Source of the DNA: SCTM01 sp965279655
GTDB taxonomy: Bacteria; Pseudomonadota; Alphaproteobacteria; Rhodospirillales; Rhodospirillaceae
DNA: 64,000 nucleotides
Assembly (NCBI GenBank): GCA_965279655.1
Contig: OZ257255.1
Span: forward strand, 3,658,001 to 3,722,000
Reading direction: 5' to 3'
The notes under the pieces: generated by a model
Databases searched by the model: none
What the model was told of the DNA's origin: nothing
Seen by the model: only the letters and a program-made list of their open reading frames with translations
Part shown: positions 15,153 to 22,492 of the stretch, in pieces
Layout of the letters: the number at the start of each line of letters is the position of its first letter
How positions within the stretch are numbered: position 1 is the stretch's first letter
Program-made: the position numbers and the translations under genes

Positions 15153-18124
15153 GCGGCGCGCAGACCCATCGTATTGCTGCGGGCGGCCTGATCGACCGAC
15201 ATCGGCCGCTGCGATTCACCTTCGATGGCCGGAACTACACGGGCTACGCTGGCGACACGCTCGCGTCGGCGCTGGTTGCGAATGGCGTGCGGCTGATCGG
15301 ACGGTCCTTCAAATACCACCGCCCGCGCGGAATCCTTACCGCCGGCAATGAAGAGCCGAACGCGCTTGTGGAACTCCGCACCGGTGCACGGCGCGAACCC
15401 AACACGCGCGCGACGACCGTGGCGCTCTACGACGGATTATCGGCGAATAGTCAGAACCGTTGGCCCAGCCTCGACGTCGATATCCTGGCGGTGAACCAGT
15501 GGGCCGCGCCGGTGTTCGTCGCCGGCTTCTACTACAAGACCTTCATGTGGCCGGCGGCCTTCTGGGAAAAACTATACGAGCCCCTGATCCGCCGCGCCGC
15601 GGGGCTTGGCAAGCTGCCTATGCTGCCGGACCCGGACGTCTATGACAAAGCGCACGCGTTCTGCGACGTGCTTGTGATCGGCGGCGGGCCCGCCGGCATT
15701 ACAGCAGCGCTGACGGCCGCGCGCAGCGGTGCGCGAGTGATCTTGGCCGAGGACGATTGGGTGCTCGGTGGCCGCCTGCTCTCGGAGCGCCACACAATTA
15801 ACGGCGACGATGCGCAGGTCTGGGCCAGGCGCGCTCAAGACGAGTTGGCGGCACTGCCCAATGTCACGATCATGACGCGCACCTGCGTCGTTGGTATCTA
15901 TGACGGCGAGTACGCCGTGGTGGAACGCGTGAACGATCATGTGGACGTTCCCCCGGCGGGACAGCCACGGCAACGGTTCTGGAAGGTCGTCGCCAAACGG
16001 GCGGTGTTGGCGGCCGGGGCCATCGAGCGTCATCTCGTGTTCGGCGGCAATGACCGGCCCGGCGTTATGACCGCCTCGGCGGTGTCGACCTACCTCAACA
16101 GATTTGCCGCGATCCCGGGCAAGCAAGCCATCGTCTTCACGACCACCGACAGCGGCTGGCGCGCGGCTGAGGACCTGGTGCGGGCGGGCGTTTCCGTCGC
16201 TGCCGTCATCGAGGCCCGCGCCGAGGCGCCAGAGAACGCCGCGCGGCGTCTTCGCGACGCTGGCGTGGAGATTCTGACAAATAGCGTGGTCACCGATGCG
16301 ATCGGGGGCCGGACTCTCCGCCAAGTCGAGGTGCGCGATGCCTCAGGTCAGATGCGCACCTATAACGCGGACTTACTTACCATCGCGGGCGGATGGAATC
16401 CGGCAATGGGCCTCGGATGCAATCTCGGCGCTAGGCCGGTGTGGTCTGACATCGTCCACAGCTTCGTGCTGCCTCACCCGCCGCGGGATCTTTACCCGGT
16501 CGGCGCCGCGGCAGGGCGGTTCTCTCTCGGCGAAGCGCTGCGTGACGGCGTCGAGATTGGGGTCACCATCGCGCAAGCGTTGGGTTTTACGACCCGCGCG
16601 ACCGAAGTACCGACGGCGGCGGACGATCCGGCGCGTGTGGCTCCGCTGTGGCATATCCCCGGTATCCGCACGAAGGCCTTCGTCGATCTTCAGAACGACG
16701 TGACCGATAGCGATATCGCGCTGGCCGCGCGCGAGGGATTTGTCTCCGTCGAGCACCTCAAACGCTACACGACCCTGGGGATGGCCACGGACCAGGGCAA
16801 GACGGGGCAGGTGCAAGGACAAGCGCTTCTGGCGCGCCACACGGGCCGGTCCATGGCGGACGCCGGCACCATCCTGTCGCGGCCACCGTTCATTCCCGTG
16901 GCGATCGGCGCCCTCGGCGGTTCGCATCGCGATACCCACTTTCGGCCCGCACGCTTCACGCCCGCCCATGATTGGGCGGTCGAGCAGGGCGCAAGCTTCG
17001 TCGACGTCGGCCTGTGGAAGCGCGCGCAGTGGTTCGCGCGGCCGGGCGAGGCGGACTGGCTCACCACCGTGAACCGCGAGGTGCGGACGACACGCGGCGC
17101 CGTCGGCGTGTGCGATGTGTCGACGCTTGGGAAGATCGACGTTCAGGGCCCGGACGCCGCGGCGTTTCTCGATCGCATTTATGCGAATTCCATCTCGTCC
17201 CTCGCGCCGGGACGCATCCGCTATGGTCTCATGCTGCGCGAGGACGGTTTCGTCATGGATGACGGCACCGTGACGCGGTTCGCACCCGACCGGTTCTTTG
17301 TCACCACGACCACCGCAAACGCCGCGCGCGTGATGGAGCACATGGAGTACTGCCGCCAAGTGTTGTGGCCAGCGCTCGATGTGCAGACTGATTTCGTCAC
17401 CGATCAGTGGGCGCAGTTCTCCGTCGCGGGCCCGCGTGCGCGCGCGTTGATGCAGGCCCTGCTGCCGGGGGCCGATCTGGCGAATGATGCTTTCCCTTAT
17501 ATGCACGCCATGGAGCTGTTGTGGCGCGGAATCCCGGCGCGTCTCTATCGCGTCTCGTTCTCCGGCGAGCTCGGGTACGAGATCGCCGTACCGGCCCACT
17601 ATGGCGATGCACTCATCCGCTCATTGATGAGCAAAGGCGAAACGCTCGGCATCGTGCCTTACGGCGTCGAGGCGCTGGCCGCGATGCGGATTGAGAAAGG
17701 CCATCCGTCGGGAAGTGAACTGAACGGCCAGACGACCGCGGGCGATCTTGGGTTCGCACGGCTGCTCTCGACCAAGAAAGACTATATCGGACGGGTTCTG
17801 GCGCGCCGGCCCGGACTCACCGATCCGGAACGCCTCGCCCTGATTGGCATTCGCCCGACCGATCGCCGCGCGCGTCTCGCTTGCGGTGCGCACCTATTGC
17901 CGCGCGACACCGCGCCGGTGGCCGCAAACGATCAGGGTCATGTGACGTCAGTCGCGTTTTCACCGATGTTGAATCACTGGATCGGGCTTTGCTTGCTGCG
18001 TCGCGGATCCGAACGGATCGGCGAGCGTCTTCGCGCCTATGATTCGGTGCGGAACGGAGATGTGGATGTCGAGGTGTGTCATCCCGCTTTCTTCGATCCG
18101 AGCGGAGCGCGCCTCCGTGCCTAA
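15149..18124 (+). CDS. soxA: sarcosine oxidase alpha subunit
   Basis: A 991-residue subunit in the usual order. An N-terminal ferredoxin-like domain (about 20-100, with GRSFKYHRPRG) is followed by an NAD/FAD-type Rossmann domain (VIGGGPAGITAALTA near 175) and a C-terminal aminomethyltransferase (GcvT-like) domain (about 600-990, with DVSTLGKIDVQGPDA and SFSGELGYEIA) that binds tetrahydrofolate. It is nearly full family length (about 965-1000). It shares a 4-base overlap with soxD and an 8-base overlap with soxG, so expression is likely translationally coupled. Confidence 0.95.
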   Translation: MSGAQTHRIAAGGLIDRHRPLRFTFDGRNYTGYAGDTLASALVANGVRLIGRSFKYHRPRGILTAGNEEPNALVELRTGARREPNTRATTVALYDGLSANSQNRWPSLDVDILAVNQWAAPVFVAGFYYKTFMWPAAFWEKLYEPLIRRAAGLGKLPMLPDPDVYDKAHAFCDVLVIGGGPAGITAALTAARSGARVILAEDDWVLGGRLLSERHTINGDDAQVWARRAQDELAALPNVTIMTRTCVVGIYDGEYAVVERVNDHVDVPPAGQPRQRFWKVVAKRAVLAAGAIERHLVFGGNDRPGVMTASAVSTYLNRFAAIPGKQAIVFTTTDSGWRAAEDLVRAGVSVAAVIEARAEAPENAARRLRDAGVEILTNSVVTDAIGGRTLRQVEVRDASGQMRTYNADLLTIAGGWNPAMGLGCNLGARPVWSDIVHSFVLPHPPRDLYPVGAAAGRFSLGEALRDGVEIGVTIAQALGFTTRATEVPTAADDPARVAPLWHIPGIRTKAFVDLQNDVTDSDIALAAREGFVSVEHLKRYTTLGMATDQGKTGQVQGQALLARHTGRSMADAGTILSRPPFIPVAIGALGGSHRDTHFRPARFTPAHDWAVEQGASFVDVGLWKRAQWFARPGEADWLTTVNREVRTTRGAVGVCDVSTLGKIDVQGPDAAAFLDRIYANSISSLAPGRIRYGLMLREDGFVMDDGTVTRFAPDRFFVTTTTANAARVMEHMEYCRQVLWPALDVQTDFVTDQWAQFSVAGPRARALMQALLPGADLANDAFPYMHAMELLWRGIPARLYRVSFSGELGYEIAVPAHYGDALIRSLMSKGETLGIVPYGVEALAAMRIEKGHPSGSELNGQTTAGDLGFARLLSTKKDYIGRVLARRPGLTDPERLALIGIRPTDRRARLACGAHLLPRDTAPVAANDQGHVTSVAFSPMLNHWIGLCLLRRGSERIGERLRAYDSVRNGDVDVEVCHPAFFDPSGARLRA

Positions 18125-18680
18125 TGCATCCGCCGCACCACGTACCGTGTTCGGTTCCGCCGTCGCGATGACACGGCGCGGAGTTCATGTTGAGGAACGT
18201 GTGGGCTTGGGCATTGCGGCTGTGTTGGCGCGCAAGGGCGTCGACGGGGGCCGCATTGGTGCCGCACTCGGGACGATGCTGCCCGACGGCGCAATGTGCT
18301 TTGGAACGCCGGCGCTCACATTCGTCGGGAAAGGCCCTGCGGCGTGGCTCGCGATAGGCGAGAACGCGAGCCCTGACTGGACCCTGCGCTTGGCCGAACG
18401 GCTCAACGGTCTGGCGTCCGTGAGCGATCACTCCGGCGGATACACGATCCTGCGTCTCAGCGGCTTACGCGCCCGAACACTTCTGTCGCGCGGCGCGCAT
18501 ATTGATTTACACCCGACGGTGTTTCGCGCCGGAGCTGCGGCCAAGGCCTTGATCGGCCACATCGACGTCCTCTTTTGGCAGGCCGGAGAGGCGGACATCT
18601 TCGATATCGCGGTGTCGCGGAGTTACGTCGCGAGCTTCGGCCATTGGGTCGACGCCACGGTCGCGACCCTCGCCGAATAG
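18117..18680 (+). CDS. soxG: sarcosine oxidase gamma subunit
   Basis: A 187-residue gamma subunit, the least conserved part of the complex. The GTG start lies inside the last codons of soxA (8-base overlap) and has ggagcg upstream; longer in-frame starts inside soxA would add residues unlike the family. Typical features are RLNGLASVSDHSGGYTILRL (a GcvT-C-like strand pattern) and a C-terminal DIAVSRSYVASFGHW stretch. It completes soxBDAG. No folate or formaldehyde genes (folD, purU, glyA) follow, although they often do elsewhere. Confidence 0.88.
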   Translation: MPNASAAPRTVFGSAVAMTRRGVHVEERVGLGIAAVLARKGVDGGRIGAALGTMLPDGAMCFGTPALTFVGKGPAAWLAIGENASPDWTLRLAERLNGLASVSDHSGGYTILRLSGLRARTLLSRGAHIDLHPTVFRAGAAAKALIGHIDVLFWQAGEADIFDIAVSRSYVASFGHWVDATVATLAE

Positions 18681-18708
18681 ACCTTGAACGCCGGTCGCGT
18701 TCAATTAA

Positions 18709-18727
18709 TGTGTCTAGAATGATAGAA
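18709..18727 (+). promoter_or_regulatory. operator-like site F of the island regulon
   Basis: The sequence tgtgtctagaatgatagaa matches the core CTAGAACnATAGA with one change. It lies 44 bp before the GTG of the third aspartoacylase-family gene, in the gap behind soxG. Confidence 0.6.
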
Positions 18728-18770
18728 TATATGTCGCTTTCGTGACAACTCCTGCAGCGAGAGGGTTCCC

Positions 18771-19820
18771 GTGAACAACATCGCCCACATTATTAATCGC
18801 AAGGCGCCCTTCGACCTCGGCGCCTCCCGCATTTGGACCGACCTCGATCTGAATGCCGAGGGACATCAGGAAGGCTGGCTGCGCCTGAACGTTTCCAACA
18901 GCGTGAACACCGGCTTCGTACCGATCCCGGTTTCGATCTTCAAGAACGGCGAAGGCCCGAAGGTGCTGCTGCTCGGCGGCGTGCATGGCGACGAATACGA
19001 AGGTCAGGTCATGGTGATGAACCTGATGCGCACGCTGAAGATCGAGAACGTGCGCGGTCAGATCATCATGATGAACGCGGCCAATGCTCCCGCCGCCTAC
19101 GCGGGTCAGCGCACGTCACCGCTTGATGACGGCAACCTCAACCGCGCCTACCCCGGTAACCCGCGCGGAACGCCAACGGAGGAAATCGCTTACTTCATCA
19201 ACGAAGTGATGCTGCCCGGCGTCGACTATCTGCTCGATTTCCATTCCGGCGGCGCGGGGAACTACGTGCTGCCCTCGGCGCATGTATATTGGCATCCCGA
19301 CAAGCAGACAATGGATCGACTGCTTGAGATGCTGAAAGCATTCGGCATGCCGGTGAGTGTGATTCTGAAGGGCCTCATCGACCACGACAAGAAGGCCATC
19401 GGCGCGGCCGATCGCCATGGCGTGCTGCGTTTCGCCAGTGAACTGGGCGGTGCGGGCGGAATCACCGTCGACGCCCTGCGTCGGGCTCAGGCCGGCCTTG
19501 CGCGTTTGTTGTTTGAGATCGGACTCCTGCACGCGCCCATGACAGACGAGCCGGCGCCGCCAACCCAGTTTCTCCGGCGCCTACCGAACAAACAGTACGG
19601 TTATGCCTTCGCCAACGGCGTTTGGGAGCCCTACGTTGTGGTGGGTGCGAAGATCGATGCGGGTCAGGCCGTCGGGGCGATCCATTCGCAAACGCATCCG
19701 TGGCAAGAGCCGCTCGTGCTCCACAGCAGAGAGGGCGGCACCGCCTACGCGGTACGTCAGCGCGCGAAAGTCGAAATGGGGCAAAGCCTGTTCATTCTCG
19801 GCGTGCCGTACGACGGCTAA
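18771..19820 (+). CDS. succinylglutamate desuccinylase/aspartoacylase family protein (third paralogue)
   Basis: A 349-residue zinc deacylase of the same subgroup as the two genes at the left edge. Zinc ligands are in GGVHGDEYEGQ (HxxE) and LLDFHSGG; the catalytic Glu is in ASELGGAGG. The GTG start has gagagg upstream. The loop after HSG reads GAGNYV, different from NDSAYF and GATDYV in the paralogues, so the three enzymes probably divide related substrates. It is followed after 30 bases by a CitMHS transporter and then a threonine-aldolase-like gene, mirroring the deacylase/PLP-lyase/CitMHS grouping at 1-4042. Operator site F lies just upstream. Confidence 0.9.
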   Translation: MNNIAHIINRKAPFDLGASRIWTDLDLNAEGHQEGWLRLNVSNSVNTGFVPIPVSIFKNGEGPKVLLLGGVHGDEYEGQVMVMNLMRTLKIENVRGQIIMMNAANAPAAYAGQRTSPLDDGNLNRAYPGNPRGTPTEEIAYFINEVMLPGVDYLLDFHSGGAGNYVLPSAHVYWHPDKQTMDRLLEMLKAFGMPVSVILKGLIDHDKKAIGAADRHGVLRFASELGGAGGITVDALRRAQAGLARLLFEIGLLHAPMTDEPAPPTQFLRRLPNKQYGYAFANGVWEPYVVVGAKIDAGQAVGAIHSQTHPWQEPLVLHSREGGTAYAVRQRAKVEMGQSLFILGVPYDG

Positions 19821-19850
19821 GTCCCAGCAGTCTGCCCAGAACGAAAGCGC

Positions 19851-21167
19851 ATGCTCCTTTACCTCGCCCTGGGCCTGATTCTCACGCTCGTCGTGCTCCT
19901 GTTCAGTGGGCGCGCGTCCGTCATTTCGGCGCTCGTCTTCACGCCGCTAGTCTTTGGGCTGATGGGTGGCTTTGGGCTCGAACTCGGGCCCATGGCGATG
20001 AAGGGAATCGTACAGGTCGCGCCACCTGCGGTCCTCCTGGCCTTCGCCATCTTGTTCTTCAGCCTCATGTCCGACGCCGGCCTGTTCGATCCGCTGATCC
20101 GGCGCATCGTGCGCGTGGCCCATGGCGATCCGGTGCGGATTGTCACCGGGACCGCGGCGCTTGGGCTCCTGGTTTCGCTCGATGGCGACGGCTCCACGAC
20201 GTACCTGATCTGCTGCGCAGCCATGATGCCGCTGTATCGGCGCATGGGTCTCGATACGCGCATTCTTGCCTGTCTTCTGGCCCTTTCCTGCGGGATCACG
20301 AACGTCTTCCCCTGGGGTGGGCCGACGGCGCGGATCGCTGCGTCACTACAGCTTGAGATCGGCGACCTGTTTGTGCCGATGCTTCCCGGCATGGCCGTCG
20401 GCGCCCTGAGTGTGATGTTCATCGGCTACTACCTCGGCCGTGCCGAACAGAAGCGGCTGGGGATTGCGTCGCACACGCCACGCGGCGTGATAGACGATGA
20501 GGCCCTGGTGGCGGATCTTTCGTTGCTCCACAAGACGACGGCGCGGCCGGATCGCTTGTGGATCAACTTCGGACTCACCGCGCTTGTCTTCGCGCTTCTC
20601 GTCGCCGGCGTGCTGCCGCTGCCGCTCCTCTTCATGGTCGCGACCGTGTCGGCGCTTCTGATCAACTACCCTAAGCCCGCGTCGCAAATGGAACGCCTAC
20701 TTGCCCATTCACCGGCGGTCTTCCGCGTCGTGCTGTTGGTATTCGCTGCGGGCGTCCTAGTGGGGATCATGCAGGAGACCGGCATGAATGCCGCCCTTGC
20801 GCGTGCCTTGGTGGAACATATCCCACCCGCCCTCGGCCCCTATCTCGGGGTCGTGGCGGCGATCCTGTCGATGCCGGTGACCTTCGTGCTTGAGAACTAC
20901 GCTTATCACTACGCCATTCTTCCGAGCGTTGTGGCGGCGGCGCAGAACTACGGGTTCGCGCCGGTCGAGATCGCGCGCACCGTCCTCATCAGCCAAGCCG
21001 TTCATCTTCTTTGCCCGTTGGTGCCGTCGACGTATCTCCTCCTCGGGTTGACGGAGATATCGATGAGCGCACATCAGCGCTTCACACTGAAGTGGGCCGT
21101 ACTTCTCTCTACGATCATGCTGACCGTATGCATCTTGACCGGCGCGATTCCGTTCCATCGCGGTTAG
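19851..21167 (+). CDS. CitMHS-family carboxylate transporter (second paralogue)
   Basis: A 438-residue membrane protein, the same length as the paralogue at 2726. It shares FGLELG near residue 43, the SLDGDGSTTYLI segment and GPTARIAASL. About 11-12 hydrophobic segments are visible. It is predicted to symport metal-carboxylate complexes with protons in the inner membrane. It lies between a deacylase and a PLP aldolase gene in one tight operon (30-base and 12-base gaps), so its substrate is probably the acid fed to, or produced by, those enzymes. Confidence 0.82.
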   Translation: MLLYLALGLILTLVVLLFSGRASVISALVFTPLVFGLMGGFGLELGPMAMKGIVQVAPPAVLLAFAILFFSLMSDAGLFDPLIRRIVRVAHGDPVRIVTGTAALGLLVSLDGDGSTTYLICCAAMMPLYRRMGLDTRILACLLALSCGITNVFPWGGPTARIAASLQLEIGDLFVPMLPGMAVGALSVMFIGYYLGRAEQKRLGIASHTPRGVIDDEALVADLSLLHKTTARPDRLWINFGLTALVFALLVAGVLPLPLLFMVATVSALLINYPKPASQMERLLAHSPAVFRVVLLVFAAGVLVGIMQETGMNAALARALVEHIPPALGPYLGVVAAILSMPVTFVLENYAYHYAILPSVVAAAQNYGFAPVEIARTVLISQAVHLLCPLVPSTYLLLGLTEISMSAHQRFTLKWAVLLSTIMLTVCILTGAIPFHRG

Positions 21168-21179
21168 CGAGGCGTCAAA

Positions 21180-22235
21180 ATGGCATCCGATCCACCACAG
21201 GTGAATTTCCAATCCGACGGCTTGGCGCTGGGTCCGGCCGAATACGCGGCGCGATTGGCGCAAACGGTAAAGAACTCCCACGTTCGCGCCGACGCGGACT
21301 CGACCGGCGGGATTGTCGATGAAGTCGAGCATCTGTTCGCGACCGCATTGGGCAAGGAGGCGGGTCTCTTTTTGCCGACAGGCACGATGGCGAATCATCT
21401 TGCCCTAAAGGCGCTTGCCGGCTCCGGCCGCGTGCTCGTGCAAGCTGACAGCCATATTTACAATGACAGCGGCGAAGGGGCCGTGCGGAGGTACGGCGTC
21501 GACATTACCCCCCTGGCCATGGGCCGACGGCAATTCGAACTCGCAGATGTGGAAGCCTGGGTAGCGCGCACCAAGACCTCGGTCGTCGCAAATCAAGTGA
21601 CGGCCATCTCGATCGAATCCCCGATCCGCCGGCATCGCCATCAAATGGTCGACTTCGAGGTGATCAAGGCAATCTCCGGATTTGCGCGCGCCAACGGCAT
21701 CAAGATGCACATGGACGGCGCACGCATGTTCAATCTCCCCCACCATTCAGGACGAAGCCTGCGGGACTACGCGCAACACTTCGACACCGTGTATGTGTGT
21801 TTGCGCAAGCTGCTGAACGGCATGAGTGGCGCCGTGCTGGTCGGTGACCAGGAGACTCTGGCGCCGTTGCGAATCGAGCGCAAGCGCTCGGGCGGCAGCC
21901 TCTCGCGCGCTTGGCCGCTGATCGCGTTGGTGCCGGAATCCTTCCGGACCTACGATCAGACCTATGCCAAGGCGTGGGAGGCGGCGGACGCCTTTATCGC
22001 GATCGTCGAGAAGGATCCGCGCCTGGAAATCCAGCGGGTAGAGTTCGGCACCAGCGTGTTCTTGCTCCGCCTGAAGGGCGTCGATCCACAAAGCCTTGCT
22101 GCCAAGCTCACGCAAGCCAATATCGTGCTCGCGCCGTTCGACAAGACGGCTGCGGAGTTCCCCATGCGCGTGAACGGCACGTTGCTGAGCCAGCCGCCGG
22201 CGGAAGTCGCACAGGCGTTCCTCGCCGCGCTGTAG
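21180..22235 (+). CDS. threonine aldolase-family (beta-eliminating lyase) PLP enzyme
   Basis: A 351-residue fold-type-I PLP enzyme of the low-specificity L-threonine aldolase group, which cleaves beta-hydroxy-alpha-amino acids to glycine and an aldehyde. It has the N-terminal EVEHLFA block, FLPTGTMAN (phosphate binding), MHMDGARMFN (the Asp-Gly-Ala-Arg that clamps PLP and carboxylate) and the Schiff-base Lys in VCLRKLLNGMSG (about residue 208). The family more often has S-K-G-L around this Lys, so RKLLN is a variation. It is last in the operon after the deacylase and transporter genes. Glycine produced here, or by the sarcosine oxidase, would feed the same pool. Confidence 0.85.
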   Translation: MASDPPQVNFQSDGLALGPAEYAARLAQTVKNSHVRADADSTGGIVDEVEHLFATALGKEAGLFLPTGTMANHLALKALAGSGRVLVQADSHIYNDSGEGAVRRYGVDITPLAMGRRQFELADVEAWVARTKTSVVANQVTAISIESPIRRHRHQMVDFEVIKAISGFARANGIKMHMDGARMFNLPHHSGRSLRDYAQHFDTVYVCLRKLLNGMSGAVLVGDQETLAPLRIERKRSGGSLSRAWPLIALVPESFRTYDQTYAKAWEAADAFIAIVEKDPRLEIQRVEFGTSVFLLRLKGVDPQSLAAKLTQANIVLAPFDKTAAEFPMRVNGTLLSQPPAEVAQAFLAAL

Positions 22236-22492
22236 TGCCTTGTCCCCGCCAACGTTGGAGCGTGCGCTCCGCCACTTCACGAGCCGATGACATTTCGATA
22301 TCAGAGTAATTCCGACCGCGGACACTAGACGCAACATAGACTGATCAGAATCACGCTCGCGTGACAATTCGCGCTTGATCGCTCCCTTGCCCCATGACTT
22401 CCAACTGTCACGACCCTGCCACACCACCGTCATCACTACCCTGATATGCGACCTGCGCTTTTACGCATTCGCGCTCGGGGGTTACCAAGAAA
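22236..22492. other. 257-bp promoter-bearing gap before the second TonB receptor
   Basis: No gene is seen. The gap holds a small hairpin (ggagcgtgcgctcc) shortly after the aldolase stop without a T-run. It also holds a degenerate relative of the island operator (ctagacgcaacatagac from 22325) that carries three extra bases in the middle, and a CGTGACAA word that also occurs before the gene at 18771. Confidence 0.4.

Noticed and set aside
15572..17599. Antisense open frames (250 and 408 codons) within soxA
   Set aside because: soxA is full length with well-known domains; the antisense frames are GC-rich shadows without start or domain support.
18039..18116. A longer soxG starting inside soxA
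   Set aside because: The extra 26 residues are an out-of-frame reading of conserved soxA sequence; the GTG at 18117 has a ribosome site and fits the family length.
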